A stretch of 64,000 bases of DNA from Paracoccus sp. M683 (GTDB taxonomy: Bacteria > Pseudomonadota > Alphaproteobacteria > Rhodobacterales > Rhodobacteraceae). The notes below the pieces were generated by a model. That model was not told the origin of the DNA, ran no database searches, and saw nothing but the letters and a program-made list of their open reading frames with translations. How positions within the stretch are numbered: the stretch's first letter is position 1; each line of letters begins with the position of its first letter. Below are positions 1-9,708 of the stretch, piece after piece. The translations under genes and the position numbers were made by a program. Where the stretch lies: positions 248,001 to 312,000 of the forward strand of contig NZ_VKDF01000002.1 of NCBI RefSeq assembly GCF_007096355.1. Reading direction: 5' to 3'.

Positions 1-732
1 TTTCAGCGCCTCTTCCATCTGGGTGTTCATGTCATAGCTGCCGGAGGCCATCACCATCTTGCCGGTAACGTCCAGCCCGTTCATCGCATAACCGCCCGAG
101 AACGTGCCCGCGCCGCTTTCCGCCGTCTCGGGCAGATCGCCGCTGATATCAATCTTCAGCGCACCCAGCTTGCCATCAAAGGCGGTTTCACGCGCGCCAT
201 CGGCGCCCTGCTGGGTCGATCGCTGCGTTCCGGTCAGCCCGTCCATCGCCATGGTCAGCGGGATCACGACCGCGTTATCCTCGCCGCTGGGCAGCTGCGC
301 GGAAAAGACGGCGCTGTCGGCCTTGTATTCGTGGGTCAGGTCATCGACCGAACCCGAACTGACGGTCTCGTTTCCCGGCACCGACAGGGTAAAGGGGATC
401 ACGACGGGCTGGTCGTCCAGCGTGGTATCAGTGATTTCGCCCGTAATATCGCCGTCGATCGACCAGCGCACGGCACCGTCGCCGGTCTGGTTCATCACCA
501 CCTTGGGCAGGGTGATGGTCAGCGCGGATGTGTCGGATTCATTCGCAAAGACTGCATCGGTGATGGTCAGCGTATCGCCGGCCTCTTCGCGATTGCCTTC
601 GGTCACGGTCATGCCGGTTGCGGCATTTTCAGCAATCAGCTGCTCCCAGACCTCGGCCGGGGTGATTTCTGACAGCGCGGGCGCGGCCAGTGCGGCCAGC
701 GCGATGGAAGAGGTTGCAAGCGTGCGGAACAT
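1..732 (-). CDS. DUF2125 domain exported protein, partial (C-terminus off window)
   Basis: The reading frame starts at the ATG at 732 and runs open to base 1, so 244 codons are visible and the C-terminus lies outside. Residues 1-21 form a Sec signal peptide ending in an A-P-A-L-S-E cleavage region. The mature part is rich in short alternating strands (D-L-P-E-T, G-T-F-S-G-G-Y), as expected of the DUF2125 family found in Rhodobacterales and relatives. The role of that family is not known; a periplasmic location is inferred from the signal peptide. It is transcribed divergently from the crotonase gene, leaving about 75 bp for both promoters. Confidence 0.75.
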   Translation of the reverse strand, partial: MFRTLATSSIALAALAAPALSEITPAEVWEQLIAENAATGMTVTEGNREEAGDTLTITDAVFANESDTSALTITLPKVVMNQTGDGAVRWSIDGDITGEITDTTLDDQPVVIPFTLSVPGNETVSSGSVDDLTHEYKADSAVFSAQLPSGEDNAVVIPLTMAMDGLTGTQRSTQQGADGARETAFDGKLGALKIDISGDLPETAESGAGTFSGGYAMNGLDVTGKMVMASGSYDMNTQMEEALK

Positions 733-807
733 ACCGGATACCTTTCAATGTCGTCGAGCTTGCGCGGAATGTGGCACAGGCGGGCAGTTTGCGAAAGGGA
801 CGTTCCG

Positions 808-1422
808 GTGATCAGCGCATTTCAGCAGGACGGGATCGAGGTTCTGCGGATCGAGCGGCCGGAAAAGGCGAACTCGCTGACCGGTGCCATGCTGGCGCGG
901 CTGACCGAGGAATTCGACCGCATCGCCCAGGGCCAGTCCAACGCGGTGATCCTGACGGCTGCGGGCAGGGTGTTCTCGGCGGGCGCCGATCTGGACGAGG
1001 CGCAGGCGGGGCTGACGACCTCGCCCGAATGGGAAAGGCTGTCTGCGCGGATCGCCACCATGCCTTGCCTGACCATCGCGGCGCTGAACGGCACGCTGGC
1101 CGGGGGTGCCTTTGGCATGGTGCTGGCCTGCGATCTGCGGGTCGCGGTGCCGGGGGCCGAGTTCTTCTATCCGGTGATGAAGCGCGGTTTTCTGCCGCAG
1201 CCAGGCGATGCGCGGCGGATGACCGTGCTGATCGGGCCGGCGCGGGCCAAGATGATCCTGATGGCGGGGGCCCGGATCGACGCCGCGCAGGCGCAGTCCT
1301 GGGGGCTGGTCGACCGCATCGCCACCGATCCGGTGGCGGCGGCGCGGGAACTGGCCGCCGACTGCGTCGGGGCCAGCACTGATCACGTCATGGCGATCAA
1401 AGGGCTGATCTATCAGCCATAG
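808..1422 (+). CDS. enoyl-CoA hydratase/isomerase family protein (short crotonase)
   Basis: This is a crotonase-fold protein of 204 residues. Visible are the P-E-K-A-N-S-L segment near residue 18, the first oxyanion-hole segment S-A-G-A-D-L at 57-62, and the second with the Gly-Gly pair at 99-100 in N-G-T-L-A-G-G-A-F-G. Crotonases act on acyl-CoA thioesters; the exact reaction cannot be told. The usual Glu pair of enoyl-CoA hydratase is not obvious, and the protein is 50-60 residues shorter than typical family members, with a reduced C-terminal helical region. The GTG at 808 is chosen because AAAGGGA lies 7 bases upstream; an upstream in-frame ATG at 748 has no such site. The gene overlaps the convergent DUF2853 gene by 10 bases. 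Confidence 0.82.
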   Translation: MISAFQQDGIEVLRIERPEKANSLTGAMLARLTEEFDRIAQGQSNAVILTAAGRVFSAGADLDEAQAGLTTSPEWERLSARIATMPCLTIAALNGTLAGGAFGMVLACDLRVAVPGAEFFYPVMKRGFLPQPGDARRMTVLIGPARAKMILMAGARIDAAQAQSWGLVDRIATDPVAAARELAADCVGASTDHVMAIKGLIYQP

Positions 1423-1754
1423 ACCGACTGCTTCCCGAAATGGGTGGTCAGCATGTAATAGACGACAGGGCGATACTTGTTGCGGTTCGAGCGGCCGTAT
1501 TTCTCGATGACGCCGTCGATCGCCTCCATCAGTTTGGGGCTGTCCGGCAGGCCCAGCTTCTTGATCAGAAAGCTGTCTTTCACGCGCTCCAGCTCGGCCT
1601 TGTCGCTGCCCGAGACGGTTTCGGAATCGGCATTATAGATCGAAGGGCCGCAGCCGATCGTAACCTTGGTCAGCAGATCCATGTCGGGCGTGATCCCGAT
1701 CTTGTCCTTCAGATCGGCCGCGTATTTGGCGATCAGATCGTCGCGTTTACTCAT
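1413..1754 (-). CDS. DUF2853 family protein
   Basis: A small, soluble, mostly helical protein of 113 residues that starts M-S-K-R-D-D-L-I. It matches the DUF2853 family, widespread in Rhodobacteraceae and of unknown function. The ATG at 1754 is preceded by GGGGAA at a good distance; extending to the ATG at 1835 would add a segment unlike the family. It contains the conserved-looking stretch I-G-C-G-P-S-I-Y-N and ends in T-H-F-G-K-Q. There is no signal peptide or membrane segment, so it is probably cytoplasmic. The 3' end overlaps the crotonase gene by 10 bases. Confidence 0.78.
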   Translation of the reverse strand: MSKRDDLIAKYAADLKDKIGITPDMDLLTKVTIGCGPSIYNADSETVSGSDKAELERVKDSFLIKKLGLPDSPKLMEAIDGVIEKYGRSNRNKYRPVVYYMLTTHFGKQSVYG

Positions 1755-1953
1755 TGAATTTCCCCTGTTGGTCATTGTTGACAGCATGAGCTTACCGGCC
1801 CATCGGCAAATATCAATCATTCTGACCGTTGCCACGCTATCATCGGGCCGGTCGCTCTGGTGCCACAGGGCCGCAGATTCTTAGTGCTGCACCCTCGCCA
1901 GCGCCGCGGCAGTCTAGTATGGGGGCGCTAACAGCCCCGGAGGAGGTGAACCC

Positions 1954-2877
1954 ATGGCGACCTTGCTGGCAGATGTAGGCGGGACCAATGCGCGTCTGGC
2001 GCTGGCGCGCAACGGCGTGATCGACGAACAGACCGTTACCCGGTTTCGCGGCGATGACTTCACCAGCTTTGACGATGTGGTTCGCCAGTTCCTTCAGGAA
2101 CAGGACGAGCCTCGCATCACGGCTCTCTGCATCGCCGTGGCGGGGCCGGTTTCGGGTGGCGTTGCCCGGCTGACCAATCGCGACTGGGATTTTTCCGAAG
2201 ACCGTCTGGCGCGTCTGACCGATGCCGATCAGGTGCGGCTGATCAACGATCTGACCGCGCTTGGCTATGCCACGCCCTCGCTGTCGGGCGACGGGCTGTC
2301 GCTGCTGCGCGAGGCGCCGGCCGACCGGCATCGCAACGGGCAGGCGCTGGTGGTCGGCGCCGGCACGGGGTTCAACGTCTGCGCCGTCAAGGTTCTCAGC
2401 GGCGGGCGCATCACCTGTCTTGAGGCCGAGGAAGGCCATACCTATCTGCCCGCGATCATCATGGACCGGCTGAAGGCTGAACTGGGCGCCAAGGCGGATC
2501 AGTTCTTTTCGGTCGAGGAAACCTTTGCCGGGCGCGGCCTGTCCCGGTTGCACGCCCTGCGCACCGGTGCTGAACCGGTCCGCAGCGAACACATAGCCGA
2601 GGCCGCAGCAAAGGGCGACCCGCAGGCCGATGCCACCTATCGGCTGTTTGCCGAACTGTTCGGGCTGATGTGTCGCGAACTGGCGCTGCGATTCATGCCG
2701 ATGGACGGCATGTTCCTGGCCGGCAGCGTCGGTCGCAGCCTGTCGGACCGGCTGGAACTGCTGGTCCCGGCCTTCCTGTCGGACGAGCAGATGCGCCAGA
2801 TCCCCGAGAACGTGCCGCTGCTGCTGATCCGCGACGACATGGCGGCGTTGCATGGTTGCCTCGCTGCGCTGGATTGA
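1954..2877 (+). CDS. glk: glucokinase
   Basis: Phosphorylates glucose with ATP to glucose 6-phosphate in the cytoplasm. The 307-residue length fits the bacterial Glk family (not ROK). The phosphate-1 motif L-A-D-V-G-G-T-N-A-R is at residues 5-14, the V-A-G-P-V segment at 62-66, the catalytic Asp in I-N-D-L at 97-100, and the glycine-rich G-A-G-T-G-F-N at 135-141. The E-E-G-H-T segment follows at about 158. A near-perfect GGAGGAGGT ribosome site precedes the ATG at 1954. The gene stands alone on the plus strand, 96 bases ahead of tamA. Some motif residues differ from E. coli Glk, so substrate breadth is open. Confidence 0.88.
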   Translation: MATLLADVGGTNARLALARNGVIDEQTVTRFRGDDFTSFDDVVRQFLQEQDEPRITALCIAVAGPVSGGVARLTNRDWDFSEDRLARLTDADQVRLINDLTALGYATPSLSGDGLSLLREAPADRHRNGQALVVGAGTGFNVCAVKVLSGGRITCLEAEEGHTYLPAIIMDRLKAELGAKADQFFSVEETFAGRGLSRLHALRTGAEPVRSEHIAEAAAKGDPQADATYRLFAELFGLMCRELALRFMPMDGMFLAGSVGRSLSDRLELLVPAFLSDEQMRQIPENVPLLLIRDDMAALHGCLAALD

Positions 2878-2973
2878 ACTGTGTTAACCGGCCAATTGCC
2901 AATCTTTGCTGGAATTTAGGGCTTCAACCTGCAAAAACTGTCCCAAAAGGGCAGAAACGGGCAGGTTGGTGAC

Positions 2974-4830
2974 ATGGGGCTTCTTCGGGCAGCATTGATC
3001 GCGTCATGCGCATTGTCCGCGCCTGCCTTGGTGCTGGCGCAATCGTCATCGCCCTTTTCGGGCCTGTTTGGCGGAGGCAGCGAATCTGACGGCCCGGTCA
3101 AGCTGGATATCAACGTTGCCGGCGACAATGATGCGCTGGCCCGGCAGGTGCGCAATACGTCGCTGATCTCGGCAGCGCTGTCGGAAGGGCGCAATACCGG
3201 CCAGGACGTGCTGGCCGCCGCGCGGGCCGATTACGCGCGCATCCTCGGGCTGATGTATGACGAAGGCTATTATTCGGCCATCGTCAACATCACCCTGGAC
3301 GGTGCCGAGGCGGCCGAGATCGCACCGCTGGATGCCCCGGCCACGATAACCAATGCGGTGGTTACGCTGGATCCCGGCCCGCGTTTCACCTTTTCGCGCG
3401 CGGCCATCGACCCGGTCGCCCCGGAAACCGAACTTCCCGACGGCTATGCCGTGGGCGAGACGGGCGGCACGGGCACGATCAAATCGGCGGCGTTGGCGGG
3501 TGTCGATGGCTGGCGCAATTACGGCCATGCCAAGGCTGATGTCGGCGGCCAGAACATCGTCGCCGACCACAACCAGAACACCATCGACAGCCAGATCGCC
3601 CTTGAGCCGGGACCCGTCGTTACCTTTGGCAAGCTGAACATCACCGGATATGACCGGATGGATCCGCGCCGGCTGCGCAAGATCGCCGGCTTCCCCGAAG
3701 GCACCCGCTATGATCCCGAGGAAATCGAGGATGTCCGCAAGCGCCTGCGTCGCAGCGGCGTGTTTTCCGCGATCACACTGGAAGAATCCGCTGTGCTTGG
3801 CCCTGACGGCAGCATGGATGTCAACCTGACCGTCGTGGAACAGAAGCCGCGTCGGATCGGGGCCGGGTTCGAGATTTCGAACAATGACGGGGCGATGGTC
3901 TCGGCCTATTGGATGCATCGCAACCTGCTGGGGGGTGGCGAAAGGCTGCGGATCGACGGCGAAGTCTCGGATATCAGCTCGGACACCAGCGGGCTGGACG
4001 GCGAGTTCACCTTGCGTCTGGACCGGCCGGCCACCATCACGGCCGACACGACCGCCTATTTCGAGACCACGGCCGCGCGCATGCGTGAAGAGGATTACGA
4101 TTCCGACAGCGGCACCGTGGCCTTTGGTCTGAACCATATCTTCAGCGACCGGCTGACCGCCGATATCGCGATTCTTTATGGCAAGTCGCGCGTCACCGAT
4201 GCCAATGGTGAAAGCGATTATGAAGTTGTCGCCCTGCCGATGAATGTCGAATGGGACATGCGCGACGAACCGACCGACGCCAAGCGTGGCTATTGGCTGT
4301 CCGCAGATCTGGTGCCTTTTGCCGGCTTGCAGGATACCGGCAGCGGCGCGCATGTTCTGGGCGAGGGGCGGGCCTATTACTCGTTTGGCGAGGATGACCG
4401 CTTTACCCTGGCCGGCAGGGCGCGACTGGGATCGGTCATCGGCCCCGATATCGAGGAAACCCCGCGCGAGTTCCTGTTCTATTCGGGTGGCGGCGGTTCG
4501 GTCCGGGGGCAGCCCTATGAATCGCTGGGTGTCGAGGTGATCCAGGGCCCTGACGGTCCGATCCGCACCGGCGGCATGAGCCTTGCGAATGCGACGGCGG
4601 AACTGCGCTATCAGGTCCGGGAACGCATCGGGCTGGTTGCCTTTGCTGATTTCGGCCAGGTCTGGACCGAGGGCAGCTTTCAGGGCGACAGCGGCAATCA
4701 CGCCGGGGCCGGCGTCGGCGTCCGCTACAAGACGCCGATCGGCCCGTTGCGCTTTGACATTGCCGGTCCGGTTTCGGGCGAAACGGGCAATGGCGTGCAG
4801 GTATATCTTGGGCTGGGGCAGGCGTTCTGA
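2974..4830 (+). CDS. tamA: TamA, outer-membrane BamA-superfamily assembly protein
   Basis: An Omp85-type protein of 618 residues. Residues 1-22 are a Sec signal peptide ending A-L-V-L-A-Q. POTRA-like repeats follow to roughly residue 280 (for example the segments around F-G-K-L-N-I-T-G and P-R-R-I-G-A-G-F). A 16-strand barrel domain then runs to the C-terminal phenylalanine (L-G-L-G-Q-A-F), which is the usual outer-membrane signature. The Omp85 loop-6 motif appears as G-S-V-R-G-Q near residue 510. With TamB it forms a trans-envelope complex that helps insert outer-membrane proteins and may carry lipids. Its TGA overlaps the tamB ATG by one base, so the pair is translationally coupled. Confidence 0.9.
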   Translation: MGLLRAALIASCALSAPALVLAQSSSPFSGLFGGGSESDGPVKLDINVAGDNDALARQVRNTSLISAALSEGRNTGQDVLAAARADYARILGLMYDEGYYSAIVNITLDGAEAAEIAPLDAPATITNAVVTLDPGPRFTFSRAAIDPVAPETELPDGYAVGETGGTGTIKSAALAGVDGWRNYGHAKADVGGQNIVADHNQNTIDSQIALEPGPVVTFGKLNITGYDRMDPRRLRKIAGFPEGTRYDPEEIEDVRKRLRRSGVFSAITLEESAVLGPDGSMDVNLTVVEQKPRRIGAGFEISNNDGAMVSAYWMHRNLLGGGERLRIDGEVSDISSDTSGLDGEFTLRLDRPATITADTTAYFETTAARMREEDYDSDSGTVAFGLNHIFSDRLTADIAILYGKSRVTDANGESDYEVVALPMNVEWDMRDEPTDAKRGYWLSADLVPFAGLQDTGSGAHVLGEGRAYYSFGEDDRFTLAGRARLGSVIGPDIEETPREFLFYSGGGGSVRGQPYESLGVEVIQGPDGPIRTGGMSLANATAELRYQVRERIGLVAFADFGQVWTEGSFQGDSGNHAGAGVGVRYKTPIGPLRFDIAGPVSGETGNGVQVYLGLGQAF

Positions 4831-7800
4831 TGCGGAAAATCCTTCTTCTTCTGGCGCTGATCGTGCTGCTGCCCCTGGCGCAGGCCAAAGCGCAGGACAG
4901 TGCCGCCGAGATTTCCGACCAGGTCGAGGACGACAAGGGCTTTATCACCCGTTTGCTGGAAGAAAACCTGTCCGGCGCCGGCCGGCAGGTCATCATCGAC
5001 GGTTTTCGCGGGGCGCTGTCCTCGCGCGCGACCTTTGATCAGATCACCATCGCCGATGCCGAGGGCACCTGGCTGACCCTGCGCGATGGCGCGATCCACT
5101 GGAACCGCACGGCGCTGCTGCGCGGCCGGATCGAGATCGCGGAACTGTCGGCGGCCGAAATCCTGCTGCCGCGGCTGCCCTCGACAGGCGAGGAACGCAC
5201 CGCCGAGGCCAAACCCTTTGCCCTGCCGCAATTGCCGGTCTCGATCAGCATCGAGCAGATTCTGGCCGAACGGGTCGAGCTGGGCGAGCCGGTGATCGGC
5301 ATGCCGGCCTCGTTGAAGGTTGGCGGGACGATGCAGCTTGCCGGCGGCGAGGGCACTGCGAACCTGACCATCGACCGGCTGGATGGGCCGCGTGGTCATT
5401 TCACGCTGGATGCGGGCTATGCCAATGACACCACGGTGCTGAAGCTGGATCTGCGTCTGGACGAGGATGCCGATGGGTTGCTGGTCAATCTGGTCGATCT
5501 TTATGGCAAGCCCTCGGTCAAGGCCGAGATCGCGGGCGAGGGGCCGTTGTCGGATTTCACGGCCAACATTCAGTTGGCCACCGACGGTCAGCCCCGTGTC
5601 ACCGGCCGCGCCAGCGCCACGGCACAGGCGGCCGAGGATGGTGCGCCGGGCACCGCATTCCGGCTGGAACTGGGCGGCGATGTGGCCAGCCTGCTGCCGC
5701 CCGACAACCGTGCCTTCTTTGGCACGAATACGCAGCTGCTGGCCGAGGGCTGGCGTGGCGAGGATGGGCGGATGCAGCTGCCCGTTCTGATGATCGACAC
5801 GGATGCGCTGAACGTGTCCGGCTCGCTGGCGACGAATGAAAACGGCGCCCCCCAATCGGCGGTGCTGCTGATGACGCTTGGCGCCGATGCCGGGGCGACA
5901 GAGGTGCCGGTTCTGCTGCCCTTTGGCGGTGGCGGATTGCGGGTGAACGATGGCCGGCTGGAACTGCAATATGACGCCGCAGAGGGCGATGGCTGGACCC
6001 TGACCGGCCGCGTCGGCCAGCTGGACCAGCAGGGCATGCGCATCGGCGCGCTGGAACTGGACGGTGGCGGCACGGTGCGTTTGGAAGATGATCGGCTGGC
6101 CGGGATTGACGGCAGCATCAGCTTTGGCGGGCGAGACATCGCCTTTGACGATGCCGCGCTGACGCAGGCGATCGGCGAGGCGATCACCGGTCGGACCGAG
6201 TTCGAGTTCACCCCCGGCGAGGCGCTGCAACTGTCCGGCCTGACCGTGGATGGCGCCGATTACGGGCTTGCCGGTCAGCTGCTGATCGAGGGGCTAAGCA
6301 CCGGCATCACTGCCTCGGGGGATGTGGCGGCGCGTTATGACGATCTGTCGCGGCTGTCGCTGCTGGCCGGGCGCAATATGGCGGGCCGGGCGCAGGTGGC
6401 TGTTTCGGGCAGCTATGTCGTGCTGAGCCGCGCGTTCGACGCGAATTTGCGGGTGACCGGCAATGACATTTCCGTCGATCAGGACCAGCTTGACCGGCTG
6501 CTTTCGGGGGAATCCCGCATCTCGGTCAAGGCCAGCCGCGATGAAACCGGCATCACCCTGTCCGAGCTTCTGGTCAACGCACAGCGTCTGACCGCCAGCG
6601 CCGAGGGTTTCGTCAACAGCAATTCCAGCGATCTCAAGGCCTATATCTCGATGCCATCGCTGTCCGAGGCGGATGCCGAGCTTGGCGGCTCGCTGGAGGC
6701 GCAGGCGTTTCTGTCCGGCCCATCCGGCGCGCGGCGGCTGACCGTCAGCGGCGAGGCGCAGGACCTGAAAACCGGCGTTGCCGAACTGGACGGCGCCTTG
6801 CAGGGCAAGACCAACCTGACGGTGATCGCGGGCGAACAGGATGGCGGCTATGTGATCGAGCAGTTCCAGATTGCAAACCCGCAGATCAACGCCTCGGGCG
6901 AAGGCAATCTGGTGCCGGGCCAGATGGATGCCAAGGCGCAGGTCGAAGTGCCTGACCTGTCGGTGCTGGGGCGCGGCTGGTCGGGTGGCGTGACCGCCGA
7001 TGCGACGATCCACGAACAGGATGGCATCCGCTTTCTGGACGTGACCGGACGGGGCAGCGATCTGAGGCTGGGTCAGGAAAATGTCGATGACGCGCTGACC
7101 GGCGTGACCAACCTGACGCTGCGCGCCGAACAACAGGGCGAGCTGTTCACCATTCGCGACATGCAGCTGCAAAACGACCAGATGCAGGCCAGCGCGCAGG
7201 GCGTCTATGGCCCCGGCCAAAGCGATTTGACGGCTGATCTGTCGATTGCCTCGCTTGCCGCCTTTGGTCAGGGCTGGCGTGGCTCGTTGCAGGCGCAGGG
7301 CCGCTTTCAGGATCAGGCCGACGGATCGCGGATGCTGGATGTGACCGGCCTGGGGCGTGATCTGTCGCTTGGTCAGAATCAGGTCGATGGCGCGCTGACG
7401 GGCGAAACCCGGCTGGCCGTCCGGGGCACCGAGCGCGATGGCGTCTTTACCATCGAGCAGGCGCAGATCCTGAACGAACAGGCCGAGATTACCGCGCAGG
7501 GCGTGATCGGCGGTGACGAAACCAATGTCAGCGGTCATGTCGACCTGAAACGGCTTGCGGCGCTTGGGGCCGGCTTGCAAGGCAGCCTGGTCGCCGATGG
7601 CAGCGCCGTCGCGGGCAGCGATGGCACCATCAGCATTGACGTGACCGGCACCGGGCAGGATCTGGCGATGGGCCAACAGGATCTGGATGCAGCGCTGTCG
7701 GGGCCAACCGCGATCAGCCTGCGCGGCGCCTGGCGTCAAGGCGTGTTCACCATCGAGGACGCCCGGATCGACAATGCCAATCTTGACGCGACGGCCTCGG

Positions 7801-9620
7801 GTCAGGTGGGCACGGGCGCGACTGATCTGACAGCCAGCCTGGCGGCGGGCGATCTGCGGTTCCTGGGGCGCGGCATTTCGGGCGGGGTTAATCTGACCGG
7901 GCGGGTCGTCGATCAGGGCGGCGCGCGGCAGATCACGGCCAATGGCACGATCAACGGGCTGGCGATCGGCCAGCCTCGGGTGGATCCGCTGCTGTCCGGG
8001 CAGACGACGCTGGATCTGTCAGCAACGCAGCGCGGCAGCGATCTGACGGTTCAGCGGCTGGTGGCCCGCAACGGGCAGCTGAACGTGACCGCAGATGGCA
8101 GCCTGCAATCCGGCATCAACCTTGCCGTCACGCTGAACAACCTGGCGCTGGTGCAGCCCGGTTTCGCCGGGCCGGCAACGGTCACCGGCTCGATCCGGCA
8201 GCCTCAGGCCGGCGGCAATTACGTCGTCGATCTGGCAGCCACCGCACCGGGCGGGACACGGGCGCAGGTCTCGGGTTCGGCTGCGGGCGACTTCTCGACT
8301 ACGGATCTGCGCATCTCGGGCGTCAGCGATGCCGCGCTGGCCAATCCGCTGATCCGCACCCGCAGCATCGAGGGGCCAATCAGCTTTGACATCACCATGC
8401 AGGGGCCGCCGGGGCTGAACGCGATTTCGGGCAATATTTCGCTGAACGGTGGCCGCGTGTCCGAGCCGCGCATGGGCCTGACCCTTCAGGCGCTGAACGT
8501 CACCGCGAATCTTCAGAACGGGCTGATCAATATTGACGGCAGCGGCGATGTCGAGGCCGGTGGCAATATCCGCGTCAGCGGCCCGGTCGATCTGCGTGCC
8601 GGCACGCTGGATGTCGGCATCAATCTGAACGGCGTGGTGCTGCGCGACCCGAATCTGTATGAAACCACCGTTTCGGGCGATCTGCGCATCGCTGGCGTGC
8701 AGGCAGGCGGCCCGCTGATTTCCGGCCGGATCGTGATCTCCGAGGCCGAGCTGCGCATTCCTTCGACGGGTCTTGGCGGTGCAAAGGCAATTCCCGACAT
8801 CGAACATGTGGGCGACAGCCGCGCGGTCCGCGCGACCCGTGCCAAGGCCGGGCTAGAGGCCTTTCCCAGCCTCGCCTCACAGGATGCGGGGATGCAGGGG
8901 CCGGCCGCGACGCCGCCCGCCAATCCGCCACGGCTTGATCTGGTGCTGGACGCGCCGAACCAGGTCTTTATTCGCGGGCGTGGTGTCGATGCTGAAATGG
9001 GCGGCCGCATCCAGCTGACCGGCACCACCCGCAATGTCGTGCCCATCGGCACGCTGGAACTGATCCGCGGCCGTGTCGATCTGCTGGGCAAGCGATTTGT
9101 GCTTAGCGAGGGGCTGGTCGAGATGCAGGGCAGTCTTGTGCCGGTCATCCGGCTGGTTGCAGAAACCTCGCAAGACGGCATCACCACCCGCATCATCATC
9201 GACGGCGAGGCCCAGGACCCCGAGATCACCTTTGAATCCTCGCCTGAAATGCCCGAGGAAGAGGTTCTGTCGCAGCTTCTGTTCGGTCGCGGGCTGGACA
9301 ATATCAGCCCGTTGCAGGCGGCCCAGCTGGCCAATGCCGTCGCCGTTCTGGCCGGCCGGGCTGGCGAGGGGATCATCGGAAATCTGCGCAACCAGGTCGG
9401 TCTGGACGATCTGGATCTGGCCACGGATGACGAGGGCAATGTTCAGGTCAGGGCCGGCAAGTATCTGACCGACAACGTCTATACCGATGTTGCCGTGGGC
9501 GATGACGGCAAGACGCAGCTGAACCTGAACCTCGACATTTCGGAAACGCTGCGGGCGCGTGGCTCGGTTGGCAGCGACGGTGACAGCACCGTTGGCGTCT
9601 ATTTCGAGCGTGATTATTGA
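4830..9620 (+). CDS. tamB: TamB, inner-membrane-anchored translocation and assembly module subunit
   Basis: A very long protein of 1596 residues. An N-terminal hydrophobic segment (residues 4-20) anchors or exports it. A repetitive beta-rich body fills the periplasm, and the C-terminal DUF490/TamB domain ends in a terminal aromatic residue (G-V-Y-F-E-R-D-Y). The C-terminal signature F-G-R-G-L near residue 1488, followed by S-P-L-Q-A-A-Q-L-A, is clear. The family forms a hydrophobic-groove bridge between the two membranes that works with TamA and is also linked to phospholipid transfer. Residues 639 to about 1135 are built from five consecutive units of about 100 residues, listed separately. 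A hairpin with a T-run follows the stop codon. Confidence 0.9.
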   Translation: MRKILLLLALIVLLPLAQAKAQDSAAEISDQVEDDKGFITRLLEENLSGAGRQVIIDGFRGALSSRATFDQITIADAEGTWLTLRDGAIHWNRTALLRGRIEIAELSAAEILLPRLPSTGEERTAEAKPFALPQLPVSISIEQILAERVELGEPVIGMPASLKVGGTMQLAGGEGTANLTIDRLDGPRGHFTLDAGYANDTTVLKLDLRLDEDADGLLVNLVDLYGKPSVKAEIAGEGPLSDFTANIQLATDGQPRVTGRASATAQAAEDGAPGTAFRLELGGDVASLLPPDNRAFFGTNTQLLAEGWRGEDGRMQLPVLMIDTDALNVSGSLATNENGAPQSAVLLMTLGADAGATEVPVLLPFGGGGLRVNDGRLELQYDAAEGDGWTLTGRVGQLDQQGMRIGALELDGGGTVRLEDDRLAGIDGSISFGGRDIAFDDAALTQAIGEAITGRTEFEFTPGEALQLSGLTVDGADYGLAGQLLIEGLSTGITASGDVAARYDDLSRLSLLAGRNMAGRAQVAVSGSYVVLSRAFDANLRVTGNDISVDQDQLDRLLSGESRISVKASRDETGITLSELLVNAQRLTASAEGFVNSNSSDLKAYISMPSLSEADAELGGSLEAQAFLSGPSGARRLTVSGEAQDLKTGVAELDGALQGKTNLTVIAGEQDGGYVIEQFQIANPQINASGEGNLVPGQMDAKAQVEVPDLSVLGRGWSGGVTADATIHEQDGIRFLDVTGRGSDLRLGQENVDDALTGVTNLTLRAEQQGELFTIRDMQLQNDQMQASAQGVYGPGQSDLTADLSIASLAAFGQGWRGSLQAQGRFQDQADGSRMLDVTGLGRDLSLGQNQVDGALTGETRLAVRGTERDGVFTIEQAQILNEQAEITAQGVIGGDETNVSGHVDLKRLAALGAGLQGSLVADGSAVAGSDGTISIDVTGTGQDLAMGQQDLDAALSGPTAISLRGAWRQGVFTIEDARIDNANLDATASGQVGTGATDLTASLAAGDLRFLGRGISGGVNLTGRVVDQGGARQITANGTINGLAIGQPRVDPLLSGQTTLDLSATQRGSDLTVQRLVARNGQLNVTADGSLQSGINLAVTLNNLALVQPGFAGPATVTGSIRQPQAGGNYVVDLAATAPGGTRAQVSGSAAGDFSTTDLRISGVSDAALANPLIRTRSIEGPISFDITMQGPPGLNAISGNISLNGGRVSEPRMGLTLQALNVTANLQNGLINIDGSGDVEAGGNIRVSGPVDLRAGTLDVGINLNGVVLRDPNLYETTVSGDLRIAGVQAGGPLISGRIVISEAELRIPSTGLGGAKAIPDIEHVGDSRAVRATRAKAGLEAFPSLASQDAGMQGPAATPPANPPRLDLVLDAPNQVFIRGRGVDAEMGGRIQLTGTTRNVVPIGTLELIRGRVDLLGKRFVLSEGLVEMQGSLVPVIRLVAETSQDGITTRIIIDGEAQDPEITFESSPEMPEEEVLSQLLFGRGLDNISPLQAAQLANAVAVLAGRAGEGIIGNLRNQVGLDDLDLATDDEGNVQVRAGKYLTDNVYTDVAVGDDGKTQLNLNLDISETLRARGSVGSDGDSTVGVYFERDY
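6744..8240 (+). repeat. five tandem 100-residue repeats inside tamB
   Basis: Within TamB the sequence repeats with a period of 297-300 bases. Units begin at 6744, 7041, 7341, 7641 and 7941, and the fifth is more divergent and ends near 8240. Units 2, 3 and 4 are exactly 100 codons each and open with V-T-G-x-G-x-D-L-x-x-G-Q. They then share A-L-x-G-x-T, a F-T-I core near position 36, and an L-x-x-x-G-x-G repeat near position 75. They differ at most positions, so they are old protein-level repeats rather than recent DNA duplications. Confidence 0.85.
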
Positions 9621-9684
9621 CCGGCTATCCGGCCTGAACGGGCCGTCTGCCCGCCGTCCGGCAACGGCCATCCCGATGGTTCGC

Positions 9685-9708
9685 GCCGTCAGGCGCCGAC
9701 GGCTTTTT
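9685..9708 (+). terminator. rho-independent terminator after tamB
   Basis: GCCGTC at 9685-9690 pairs with GACGGC at 9698-9703 across a 7-base loop, followed by TTTTT. It lies 65 bases after the tamB stop and slightly overlaps the 3' end of the convergent PAS gene. Confidence 0.7.

Noticed and set aside
3046..7739. Long minus-strand frames opposite tamA and tamB
   Set aside because: They match no family and are explained by codon bias of the TamA and TamB genes.
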